Below are positions 1 through 8,142 of a stretch of 64,000 bases of DNA, one piece after another. The stretch's first letter is position 1. Each line of letters begins with the position of its first letter. The stretch comes from Maritimibacter sp. GTDB lineage: Bacteria > Pseudomonadota > Alphaproteobacteria > Rhodobacterales > Rhodobacteraceae. The notes under the pieces are model-generated. The model did no database searches. It saw only the letters and a list, made by a program, of their open reading frames with translations, and had not been told where the DNA came from. The translations under genes were made by a program, and so were the position numbers. The stretch is from the NCBI GenBank assembly GCA_017792445.1, contig CP051232.1:620001-684000 (forward strand), in the 5' to 3' direction.

Positions 1-724
1 AGGGATGCGCCCGCGCGCGGAACAGGGCTTCGGTCGGCCCCTGTTCCATCACCGCGCCGCCGCGCATGACCGCGACCCGGTCCGCCGTACCGGCCACAAC
101 CGCAAGGTCGTGCGTGATCAGCATCAGCGCCATGCCTTCGTCTTCGACAAGGTCCTTCAGCAGGTCGAGGATCTGCGCCTGCGTGGTGACGTCAAGCGCC
201 GTGGTCGGTTCGTCCGCGATCAGCAACTTGGGCCGCAGCGCCACCGCCGCCGCGATGCAGACGCGCTGGCGCTGCCCGCCGGACAACTCGTGCGGATAGC
301 GCGACAGCGGCACGCGGGCGGGGTCGAGACCGACGCGCGCCAACCGTTCCTCTGCCGCCGCGCGCGCGCCTGCCCGGTCGGCGGCGCCGTGCACCAAAAG
401 CGTTTCGGCCACCTGATCGCCGATTGTTTTCAGCGGGTTCAAAGCCGTCATCGGCTCTTGGAAGATCATGCCGACGTCGCGCCCGCGCATCGCGTTCAGG
501 CGGCGTTCCGGCTCGGTCAGCAGGTCGCGGCCCTCGAACTCCACCCGGCCCGACAGACGGGCCGCACGCGGCTCCAGCCGCATCACCGATAGGGCGGTCA
601 TCGACTTGCCCGAGCCGCTTTCGCCGACCACGCCGAAGACCTCGCCGGGCGCGATCTGGAACGACACATCGTTCAGGATCCGGGCGTCGCCGATCTGCAT
701 CGACAGGCCCTCGACCTTCAGCAT
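1..724 (-). CDS. Peptide-type ABC importer ATPase (DppD/OppD-like), partial
   Basis: ATP-binding subunit of an oligopeptide/dipeptide-class importer; it would drive the two permeases encoded just upstream. The start is ATG at 724, preceded by a G-rich ribosome site, and the reading frame is open to the left edge, so the C-terminus lies outside the window. Visible motifs: Walker A GESGSGKS near residue 36, Q-loop [10 protein letters not shown], signature LSGGQRQR, Walker [13 protein letters not shown], and the switch His in LITHDLAVV. The wording EPMTALNP is typical of the Dpp/Opp group. It lies ten bases downstream of the DppC-like gene and is surely co-transcribed. The substrate cannot be read from an ATPase. 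Confidence 0.9.
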   Translation of the reverse strand, partial: MLKVEGLSMQIGDARILNDVSFQIAPGEVFGVVGESGSGKSMTALSVMRLEPRAARLSGRVEFEGRDLLTEPERRLNAMRGRDVGMIFQEPMTALNPLKTIGDQVAETLLVHGAADRAGARAAAEERLARVGLDPARVPLSRYPHELSGGQRQRVCIAAAVALRPKLLIADEPTTALDVTTQAQILDLLKDLVEDEGMALMLITHDLAVVAGTADRVAVMRGGAVMEQGPTEALFRARAHP

Positions 725-734
725 CCCGCGCCCC

Positions 735-1553
735 TCATGCCGTGCGCCGCATGCGCGGGTCGAGCATGTCGCGCAGACCGTCGCCCATCAGGTTCAGGCC
801 AAGCACCATCAGCACGATGGCAAGGCCGGGGATCAGCGCCATGTGCGGCGCAAGGCCGATCATCGTCTGGCTGTCGGCCAGCATCCGCCCCCACGACGGT
901 ACAGGAGGCTGCGCGCCCAGTCCGAAATAGCTAAGCGCCGCTTCCGACACGATGCCCACCGAGAACTGGATCGTTGCCTGCACGATCAGCAGGTTGCCGA
1001 TGTTCGGGAAGATGTGCTCGGCGCTGATCCGCGCCGCGCCCTTCCCCGCGACGCGGGCGGCCATGATGAAATCGAGCGTCCAAAGGCTGATCGCGCCCGC
1101 CCGGGCGACGCGGGCGAAGACGGGGATGTTGAACACCCCGATGGCCAGCATCGCGTTCAGGGCCGAGGGGCCGAACACCGCCGCGATCAGGATCGCCATG
1201 ACCAGCGGCGGGAAGGCAAAGACAAGGTCGTTGCCGCGCATGATGATCTCGTCCACCCAACCGCCCCGCCGGGCGGCGGCGAACAGGCCCAGCGGCACGC
1301 CCACCGCAAGACCGATCCCGGCGGCGACAAGCGCCACGCCGATAGAGGTGCGCGCGCCCACCATCAGCATCGACAGGATGTCCCGCCCAAGGTGGTCGGT
1401 CCCCAAGAGATAGCCGTCGCCCGGCACCTTCATCCGCTCGGCCACCGCCAGCACGGTCACGTCGTGCGGGGTCCAGATGAAGGACACCATCGCCATCAGA
1501 AGGAACAGCGCGCTGAGCGCCGCGCCGATCAGGAATCCTGCGGGAACCCTCAT
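735..1553 (-). CDS. Peptide-type ABC permease (DppC-like)
   Basis: Inner-membrane permease of 272 residues with an N-terminal membrane segment, a short periplasmic stretch and about five further segments in the BPD_transp_1 domain. The EAA loop near VARAGAISLWTLDFIMAAR contacts the ATPase. The phrase YLLGTDHLGRDILSMLM is a hallmark of DppC/OppC proteins. The start ATG overlaps the stop codon of the DppB-like gene by four bases, indicating translational coupling. It forms the heterodimeric channel with that protein. The length is normal for the family (about 270-300). Confidence 0.93.
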   Translation of the reverse strand: MRVPAGFLIGAALSALFLLMAMVSFIWTPHDVTVLAVAERMKVPGDGYLLGTDHLGRDILSMLMVGARTSIGVALVAAGIGLAVGVPLGLFAAARRGGWVDEIIMRGNDLVFAFPPLVMAILIAAVFGPSALNAMLAIGVFNIPVFARVARAGAISLWTLDFIMAARVAGKGAARISAEHIFPNIGNLLIVQATIQFSVGIVSEAALSYFGLGAQPPVPSWGRMLADSQTMIGLAPHMALIPGLAIVLMVLGLNLMGDGLRDMLDPRMRRTA

Positions 1554-2497
1554 GCGCGCCGCCTCAGGCGCGGATCGACCACCGCGTAGGCGAGATCGAC
1601 AAGGAAGTTCACCACGACCACCGCGAAGACCAGCAGCATCACAACCGCCTCGACCACGATCAGGTCGCGCTGGGTCACGGCCTGAAAGATCAGGCGACCG
1701 AGGCCCGGCAGGAAGAACACGTTCTCGACCACGATGGCCCCCGCGATCAGCACCGAAACCTGCATCCCGAGGATGGTCATTACCGGGATCAGCGCGTTGC
1801 GGAAGGCGTGGTGCAGGATGGCGCGGCTGCGGCTAAGGCCCTTGGCGCGGGCGGTGCGGATGTAGTCTCGGTGCAGCGTCTCCAGAAGCGACGAGCGCAT
1901 GACGCGGGCAAGGATCGACGCTTGCAACAGCGCCAAGGCAAGCGCGGGAAGGGTCAGCGCCTTGAGCCCCGCGAACAGGCCCGCGTCCCATCCCGGAAAG
2001 CCACCCGAGGCGAACCAGCCCAGCCGGATCGCGAAGATCAGGACAAGGATCATCGCGAACCAGAAGTTCGGCACGGCGATGCCCAGCTGCGTCACGCCCA
2101 TGATAGCAAGGTCGGCAGGCCTTCCGTGCCGCGATGCGGCCCAGACGCCCAGCGGGATCGCCAGCGCGGTGGACAGGAAGATCGCGTAAAGCGTCAGCGG
2201 CAGCGACACGCCCAGCCGCGCCGAGATCAAGTCCGCCACCGGAACGCGGTAAGTGTAGGACGTGCCGAAATCGCCCTGCAGCATCCCCCCGACCCACGCC
2301 GCGTAACGCTGTGCCAGCGGCAGGTCGAGCCCAAGCTCGGTGCGCAGCGCGGCCACGGCCTCGGGCTCGGCGTTCAGGCCCAGCATCACCGCCGCCGGAT
2401 CGCCGGGAATGATCTCGAGCATCGCGAAGATCACCAGACTGGCAACGGCCAGACTGAGGACCAGCGAGATCAGGCGCGAGAGGAGATAGCAAAGCAT
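1550..2497 (-). CDS. Peptide-type ABC permease (DppB-like)
   Basis: Inner-membrane permease of 315 residues, the DppB/OppB partner of the DppC-like protein. It starts with MLCYLLSRLISLVLSL, a first membrane helix usual for this family, followed by IIPGDPAAVMLG (the conserved PGDP block), then the BPD_transp_1 domain with the EAA loop near DYIRTARAKGLSRSRAI. That RTARAKGLS wording is diagnostic of DppB-type permeases. The gene follows the binding-protein gene after a roughly 95-base gap containing a strong hairpin, so expression may be stepped down relative to the binding protein. Confidence 0.93.
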   Translation of the reverse strand: MLCYLLSRLISLVLSLAVASLVIFAMLEIIPGDPAAVMLGLNAEPEAVAALRTELGLDLPLAQRYAAWVGGMLQGDFGTSYTYRVPVADLISARLGVSLPLTLYAIFLSTALAIPLGVWAASRHGRPADLAIMGVTQLGIAVPNFWFAMILVLIFAIRLGWFASGGFPGWDAGLFAGLKALTLPALALALLQASILARVMRSSLLETLHRDYIRTARAKGLSRSRAILHHAFRNALIPVMTILGMQVSVLIAGAIVVENVFFLPGLGRLIFQAVTQRDLIVVEAVVMLLVFAVVVVNFLVDLAYAVVDPRLRRRA

Positions 2498-2560
2498 GTG
2501 GAGGACGTTAGGCGGGATGCGGGTGCGGCGAAAGGGGCTTGCACGGCGGCCGCCGAAGGT

Positions 2561-2587
2561 GGCCGGCCGGGGCGATCCCGGCCGGCC
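2561..2587 (-). terminator. Hairpin between binding-protein and permease genes
   Basis: An 11-bp perfect inverted repeat, GGCCGGCCGGG (2561-2571) and CCCGGCCGGCC (2577-2587), with a 5-base loop. It starts 7 bases downstream of the binding-protein stop codon and lies about 65 bases before the next start. No U-tract follows, so it is more likely a partial attenuator or mRNA-stabilising 3' structure than a full terminator. Similar hairpins sit at three other binding-protein/downstream-gene junctions in this window. Confidence 0.6.
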
Positions 2588-2593
2588 ATCGCG

Positions 2594-4066
2594 TTACTGC
2601 GACCAGCTTACGCCGGTAAGGTCGTTGGCCTGCGTCGGAGAGTTCTCCCACAGGCCTTCGATGTTCGCGTTGGCAACACCGGTGCGGGCCAGCTGGAACA
2701 GGTAGCCGTTCACGTAGTCCTCGGCGATCATCGTCTGCGCGTTCTTCAGGATCTCGGACCGCTCCGCCGCATCGGTGGCAAGGTTCAGCGCGTCCATCAG
2801 TTCGATGAACTCGGGCTTCCCGTACTGGAAGTAATAGTCGGGCCGCGCGTAGATGTTGATGTCCATCGGCTCGGTGTGGCTGACGATGGTCAGGTCAAAG
2901 TCCTTGCCCTTGAACACCTGCTCCAGCCATTGCGCCCATTCGAGGTTCTCGATCTGCGTCTCGATCCCCACGGCGCGCAGTTGCGCCGCGATGATCTCGC
3001 CGCCACGGCGGGCGTAGGACGGAGGCGGCAGCTTGAGCGAGAGGGTCAGACCCTCCTGCCCGGCCTCGGCCAGAAGCGCCTTCGACTTCTCGGGGTCATA
3101 GTCCGACAGGCCCGTCAGGTCGACATAATCGGGATTGTGCGGCGCGAAGTGCGTGCCGATGGGCGTCCCGTAGCCAAACATCGCACCGTCGATTATTTCC
3201 TGACGGTTGATGGCGTGAGCGATCGCCGCGCGGACCTTCGGGTCGGACAGCGCTTCGGACTTGTTGTTCATCCCGAGGATCGTTTCGCCCTCGGTCGAGC
3301 CGATCAGTAGCTTGAAGCGCGGGTCGGCCTCGAACTGCACCAGCGTCTCGGGAGCCGGGTAGCCGGGGAAGGCGTCGATGTCGCCCGCCATCATCGCGGC
3401 GAAGGCCGCCGTCGGATCCGAGATGAACTTGAAGGTCGCGGTGGTCAGGGCCGGTTTCTCGCCCCAGTATCCGTCATAGGCGGTCAGTTCGACCCGGTCG
3501 CCCTGCACCCAGTTCGAGAACATGAACGGGCCGGTGCCGACCGGCGCGGTGGCCGCGCTGTCGATGCTTTCGGGCGCAACGATCACCGCGTCACCCCACG
3601 CCATGTTGGTCGGGAAGGCAGAGTTCGGACCGGAAAGCGTGACCTTGACCGTCAGCGGATCTACGACCTCGACGTTCTCGATCCCGGCGAACAGCGCCTT
3701 CTGGGCATTGGTCGAGTCCTCGGCGCGCGCCCGGTCGAGCGAGAACTTCACGTCCTCAGCGTCCATCGTGCTGCCGTCGTGGAAGGTCACACCGTCGCGC
3801 AGGTGGAACGTGTACTCGGTGCCGTCCTCGGAGATATCCCAGCTTTCGGCCAGCGCGGGTGCGATGGAACCGTCAGAGGTGTAGCGGGTCAGCCCCTCGA
3901 ACAGGTTGGCATAAACCACCTCGTCGATCGCGGCGGCGGCGCCGCCGGTCGGGTCGAGGTTGGGCGGTTCAAGCTGCATGCCGATGGTGATGTCGGTCTG
4001 CTGCGCCGCCGCCGCACCGGCTGTAAGCGCCAGCGCGGCCACGGTAAACTTCAGTCTTGCGAACAT
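2594..4066 (-). CDS. Peptide-type ABC substrate-binding protein (SBP_bac_5)
   Basis: Periplasmic binding protein of 490 residues, first gene of the importer operon. The ATG at 4066 is chosen because it gives a classical Sec signal (MFARLKFTVAALALTAGAAAA, cleaved before QQTD) and has AGGGGG about 8 bases upstream; a longer frame starting further upstream has neither. Family 5 features are YANLFEGLTRY, the PALAESW block, the FHLRDGVTFHDG block and the PVGTGPF block. The ligand could be a peptide, an opine-like compound or another solute; sequence reading alone cannot decide. Confidence 0.92.
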   Translation of the reverse strand: MFARLKFTVAALALTAGAAAAQQTDITIGMQLEPPNLDPTGGAAAAIDEVVYANLFEGLTRYTSDGSIAPALAESWDISEDGTEYTFHLRDGVTFHDGSTMDAEDVKFSLDRARAEDSTNAQKALFAGIENVEVVDPLTVKVTLSGPNSAFPTNMAWGDAVIVAPESIDSAATAPVGTGPFMFSNWVQGDRVELTAYDGYWGEKPALTTATFKFISDPTAAFAAMMAGDIDAFPGYPAPETLVQFEADPRFKLLIGSTEGETILGMNNKSEALSDPKVRAAIAHAINRQEIIDGAMFGYGTPIGTHFAPHNPDYVDLTGLSDYDPEKSKALLAEAGQEGLTLSLKLPPPSYARRGGEIIAAQLRAVGIETQIENLEWAQWLEQVFKGKDFDLTIVSHTEPMDINIYARPDYYFQYGKPEFIELMDALNLATDAAERSEILKNAQTMIAEDYVNGYLFQLARTGVANANIEGLWENSPTQANDLTGVSWSQ

Positions 4067-4182
4067 GTCGGGGACCCCCTGTTGATCCGGTCGGCCCACG
4101 CTAGCAGCGTGGACCGCGGGCGCAAAGCCCCAACGGGTCCCGTCGGGTCAACTGGCGCAGGGATCGCCCCGTTTGTGCGGTC

Positions 4183-4854
4183 TCAGGCGGCCTCGACCAC
4201 GATACGGTCTTCAGGCACGCCCTTGTCCTTCAGGATCTGTTCGATCTCTTCGACCATCTTGTCCGGGCCGCAGACGTAGAACACGCCCGACCAGTCCGCG
4301 ACATGACTGTCCAGGAAGTCCCCGTCGATCTTGTGGTGCGGTAGACCCTCAGCGTCTTCACCGGTGACGGTATAGGTCGTCTTGAGGCCCGGCATCGCGT
4401 CCCACTCTTCGCGCAGGATGATGTCGCGCTTCTCGTCGTTCGAGAAGATCAGCTGACAGCCGTCCAGCGTGCCTTCGCGGGCATGGCGGGCACGCAGGAT
4501 GGCGATGAAGGGTGTGATGCCGGCGCCGCCTGCGATGAAAGTACCCGGCCCCTTGTCCTCGATCGCGCCCCACGCGTCCTCGATCAGCACGGTGTCGCCC
4601 GGCTTCAGCGCGGCGATCTGCTCGGTCACGCCGTCATGCGAGGGGTAGGACTTGATCACGAATTCCAGCCGGTTCGCGTCCGGCAGGTTCGTGAAGGTGA
4701 AGGGCCGCTGTTCGTCGCGCCAGCCCTCTTTGTCCAGCGCGAAGTCGGTCGCCTGTCCAGGTTTGAACTCGTAGCCCTCGGGGCGGTTGAAGACGAGGTG
4801 GTTCACATCGTGGGTCACAGGCTCGATGGCTTTCAGCGTCAAGGTATGGGTCAT
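4183..4854 (-). CDS. FNR-like FAD/NAD(P) oxidoreductase
   Basis: A soluble flavoprotein of 223 residues with the ferredoxin-NADP reductase fold. The N-terminal FAD barrel has RPFTFTN (about residue 53), equivalent to the RxY[ST] flavin motif. The C-terminal pyridine-nucleotide domain has GGAGITPF and the late CGPDKM motif. It has no iron-sulfur domain, so it probably passes electrons between NAD(P)H and a separate carrier. The start at 4854 has an excellent GAAAGGAGG site; frames reaching further upstream lack one. The gene stands alone and divergent from the secreted-protein gene at 5000. Its partner is unknown. Confidence 0.85.
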   Translation of the reverse strand: MTHTLTLKAIEPVTHDVNHLVFNRPEGYEFKPGQATDFALDKEGWRDEQRPFTFTNLPDANRLEFVIKSYPSHDGVTEQIAALKPGDTVLIEDAWGAIEDKGPGTFIAGGAGITPFIAILRARHAREGTLDGCQLIFSNDEKRDIILREEWDAMPGLKTTYTVTGEDAEGLPHHKIDGDFLDSHVADWSGVFYVCGPDKMVEEIEQILKDKGVPEDRIVVEAA

Positions 4855-4999
4855 GGCAGCCTCCTTTCGGGCATCCGTCATTGCGGTCTGACCACCCAAC
4901 GACCGAACCCGCCGATCCGTTCCGGCATGCCGGCCTTGCCTGACACGGCGGACCCCGGCTATCCCGGAATTGAAGCTATTTAAGTCAGGAATTTGAGAC

Positions 5000-6019
5000 A
5001 TGCGCATTCTCGCCTCTGCCCTCGCGTTTGCGGCTCTCGCCGCGCCCGCCGCCGCGAAAGACTTGCCCGAGGGCACCTTCGCTGTGGTCGGCGACGTGTT
5101 CCCCGCCGTGAACGAGGGCCTGATGGTGCCGGTCTTCGCCCACGTCACCACGACCGCCGACACGCTGGAATGGCGGTTCTTCACCGGCTTCCCGGCAACC
5201 GACGACATGTGCAAGGACTTCGGCAAGTGCCAGACGGTCGTGCAGGGGCTGACGCAGCAGGTCAGCTGGGACGGGCGCCTGTCACTGAACGCGTCGACCC
5301 ATGCAAGCGGCGAAGGCATGACCATCGACCGTCCGGACATCGACCCGATCACGATCTACGGCGCGCTGGACGAATTCATCGACGGCGCGACGCTGGACAT
5401 GGACGCAGGTGGCGGGACGCTTGCGCAGGGCGGCCGGCGCGGCAATCCGCGAGAGGTCACACTGATCCCCGCAACGCTGGAAGAATTGCGCGACGCCGTA
5501 GCGTTGGTGAAGACCTTCGAGCAGTCCTTGGCCAAACTCGAAGGCTGCGCGGTGCGGCAGGTGCTGGACTTCGGCACCCTGTCCGACCCGACGCCCGCCC
5601 AACGCGAGGTGCTGCTGGCGTCAAGATACGCGGGATGGCTGTACTATTTGGAGGCGGAGCAGGGATACTACTTCCTCGACGAACCCCCGGAGTCAGAGCG
5701 CGAACGTATCGACCGTCTGACCATACAACGCAACGCGGTGAACATCGCACGCGCCATGCCGCTGAAAGAGGTGGCCGAGGGGATGCTGTCCGACGCCCCC
5801 CTGCCCGACGACACGATCATCGGATTGTCCGCCGCCGCTCTGGAACTGTTGGAAACCCGAATGGCCGAGGACTACGACGCGATGCGGACCGAGATCCTTG
5901 AGACCCGACGCGACGAACTCCTTGCGCTGATCCGGCTGTCGGCCCGGTATGCCGTCAGGATGAGCGAAGGCTGGGACCCGATCACGGCGCTTTGCAACGA
6001 CATAACGCTGGGTGGGTGA
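5000..6019 (+). CDS. Secreted protein of unknown function
   Basis: A protein of 339 residues that I do not recognise. It begins with a clear Sec signal peptide (MRILASALAFAALAAPAAA, cleaved before KDLPEG), so it should be periplasmic or exported. The mature part has a beta-rich N-terminal half with a Cys pair (DDMCKDFGKC), then a largely helical C-terminal half with two more cysteines (LEGC, ALCND), suggesting disulfide bonds. No membrane helix follows the signal. Base composition matches the neighbours and the frame is long and open, so it is very likely a real gene. It is monocistronic and divergent from the FNR-like gene. Confidence 0.75.
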   Translation: MRILASALAFAALAAPAAAKDLPEGTFAVVGDVFPAVNEGLMVPVFAHVTTTADTLEWRFFTGFPATDDMCKDFGKCQTVVQGLTQQVSWDGRLSLNASTHASGEGMTIDRPDIDPITIYGALDEFIDGATLDMDAGGGTLAQGGRRGNPREVTLIPATLEELRDAVALVKTFEQSLAKLEGCAVRQVLDFGTLSDPTPAQREVLLASRYAGWLYYLEAEQGYYFLDEPPESERERIDRLTIQRNAVNIARAMPLKEVAEGMLSDAPLPDDTIIGLSAAALELLETRMAEDYDAMRTEILETRRDELLALIRLSARYAVRMSEGWDPITALCNDITLGG

Positions 6020-6073
6020 CACGGCAGCCGCCCCGGCAGACGGGACGGCCGCCCCGCCTGCCGGCACAAACTG

Positions 6074-8005
6074 TCACTCGGCTGCGCGAGCGCCTTCGCC
6101 GCCGCGTTCAGCGCTCTCGGCCCAGTCCCACGGGCGCGAGAACTCGCCAAGACAGTGGCCCACCGCCTCGGCGTCCACCTCGCCGGTGCGCTCCAGCTTG
6201 GCGACCAGCCCGCGCTTCTTGTCCTCGACGACCGACACAACGCGGGCGGCAAGCCCGCGTTCCTTCAGCGCCGCATCATAGACGCGGGCGATGGCGCGCT
6301 TTCTCAGATCGGGCTTGAACACCTTGCCGACGGCGGTCTTGGGCAGTTCGGGCAGGATCTCCAGATACTTGGGCCGCGCCGCCCGTTCGTGGATCTTGTG
6401 CTGCGCATGTTCCAGAAGCGCGGCTTCGGTGACATCCGCACCGTCGACCAGTTCGACATAGACGCAGGGCAGTTCGCCCGAGAACGCGTCCGGCTGGCCG
6501 ATTGCGCCGGCGACGGCCACCGCCTCGTGGCTGGTCAGCGCTTCTTCGATCTCGGCCGGGTCGATGTTGTGACCGCCCCGGATGATCAGGTCCTTCGCCC
6601 GGCCGGTGATCCACAGATAGCCATCCGCGTCGATCCGGCCAAGGTCGCCGGTGCGCAGCCATTTCTCTTCGGCGAAGAGGCCCCGGTTCTTGTCGGCCTC
6701 AAGATAAGTCTGCCCCTCGAACACGCCCGGGTTCGACACACAGATCTCGCCCACCTCGTCGACGCCCATCTCTTGCTGGATGGCCCCGGAGTCGTCGCAC
6801 CGCAAAATGCGCACATCGGTATAGGGGAACGGCAATCCGACCGAGCCCACCTTCTTCTCGCCCTCGGGCGGGTTCACGGCGACAAGGCAGGTCGCCTCGG
6901 TCAGACCGTAGCCTTCGACGATGGTCACGTCGGTCGCGGCGCGGAAGCGGTTGTACAACTCGACCGGCAGCGGAGCCGAACCGGAAAACGCGATCTTCAG
7001 CGCGGAAAGGTCGGCGTTCACGGGCCGCTGCATCAGCGCGGCGATGGCGGTGGGCACCGTGATGACGAAGGTCACTTTCCACCGCTCCAGCAGCTTCCAG
7101 AAGTTGTCGAACACGCCGTCGCCACGATACCCGGCGGGCGTCGGCAACACGACATGCGCGCCCGAACTCATGACCGCTCCGCCGACCACGACCGCAGCGA
7201 AGACGTGGAAGAAAGGCAGCGGACAGATCAGCGTGTCTTCTTCTGTGAACAGCAGCCTCTCTGCCAGCCAGCCGTTGTAGACGAAGCCCGAATACTTGTG
7301 CTGCGCGACCTTCGGCATCCCGGTGGTGCCGCCGGTGTGGAAATAGGCCGAGATGCGGTCCCCGGTGCTGTCGGCGAAATCGAGCGTGTCCGACTGCCGT
7401 GCGACTTCGTCCGCATAGCGCAGGACCCGCGCGCGATGACGGGCATGCGCCTTGGGGCGGATCAGCGGCACGATCCAGCTTTTGGGAAAGTCGAGATAGC
7501 GCAGCAGGTCGACCTCGATCACCGTTTCGATGCCGGGCGCAAGCCGCACCGCCTCTGCCGCCTTCTGGGCGATATCCGTCTTCGGGAACGCCCGAAGCGT
7601 CACCAGAACCTTCGCGCCGGTCTCACGCAGGATGCCGGCAATCTGTTCCGGTTCCAGCAACGGATTGATCGGGTTGGCGATGCCGGCGACCTGTGCGCCG
7701 TACAGCGCCACGAAGCACTCGGTGCAGTTCGGCATCAGGATCGCGACGGTGTCCGTTTCGCCGACGCCGAGTTCGCGGAACAGGTTCGCGGCCTGCGTCA
7801 CCTGCGACCGCATCTGGCGCCACGTCAGCGTCTCGGCCCGCGCGCCGGGGTCCGAGAACATCTGGAACGTCATGGCATTGCGGTCGGGAAACCGTTCAGC
7901 CGTGCGTGTCAGAAGCCCGTACAGCGTCGGCGGCACGTCTCGCTCGGTCCACGGCATTTCATTGGTGATCGCGTCACGATCGACGCAGCTCGCATAGTCC
8001 GCCAT
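6074..8005 (-). CDS. Acyl-CoA synthetase (AMP-forming ligase family)
   Basis: An adenylate-forming enzyme of 643 residues that activates a carboxylic acid with ATP and joins it to CoA. Core motifs in order: phosphate loop HTGGTTGMPK (about 223-232), GYGLTEAT (365-372), TGDLG (452-456), hinge GRAKD (468-472) and the catalytic Lys in PKTAVGKVF (561). The ATG at 8005 has GGGGAGGAA upstream; a longer in-frame start lacks a ribosome site. The C-terminus extends about 70 residues past the catalytic Lys, slightly longer than usual. Fatty acid is the default substrate guess. It stands alone, so there is no pathway context. Confidence 0.88.
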   Translation of the reverse strand: MADYASCVDRDAITNEMPWTERDVPPTLYGLLTRTAERFPDRNAMTFQMFSDPGARAETLTWRQMRSQVTQAANLFRELGVGETDTVAILMPNCTECFVALYGAQVAGIANPINPLLEPEQIAGILRETGAKVLVTLRAFPKTDIAQKAAEAVRLAPGIETVIEVDLLRYLDFPKSWIVPLIRPKAHARHRARVLRYADEVARQSDTLDFADSTGDRISAYFHTGGTTGMPKVAQHKYSGFVYNGWLAERLLFTEEDTLICPLPFFHVFAAVVVGGAVMSSGAHVVLPTPAGYRGDGVFDNFWKLLERWKVTFVITVPTAIAALMQRPVNADLSALKIAFSGSAPLPVELYNRFRAATDVTIVEGYGLTEATCLVAVNPPEGEKKVGSVGLPFPYTDVRILRCDDSGAIQQEMGVDEVGEICVSNPGVFEGQTYLEADKNRGLFAEEKWLRTGDLGRIDADGYLWITGRAKDLIIRGGHNIDPAEIEEALTSHEAVAVAGAIGQPDAFSGELPCVYVELVDGADVTEAALLEHAQHKIHERAARPKYLEILPELPKTAVGKVFKPDLRKRAIARVYDAALKERGLAARVVSVVEDKKRGLVAKLERTGEVDAEAVGHCLGEFSRPWDWAESAERGGEGARAAE

Positions 8006-8142
8006 TGCCAATTCCTCCCCTTGGCCGCCGGCCGTTCCCGGCGACGTGACTGCTTGGAAAAATGGTGACAATTCGTCGCGTGCGCAAGGTAAACGCCACG
8101 GTGACAGCCGTGCGACGCAGGGTCAGGCGTGGGTTCGCGGTG

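Noticed and set aside
4855..5352. N-terminal extension of the FNR-like protein
   Set aside because: It overlaps the divergent secreted-protein gene, and a strong ribosome site marks the ATG at 4854.
6155..8068. Open frame of 637 codons opposite the acyl-CoA synthetase
   Set aside because: The synthetase on the minus strand has every family motif; the plus-strand frame has none.
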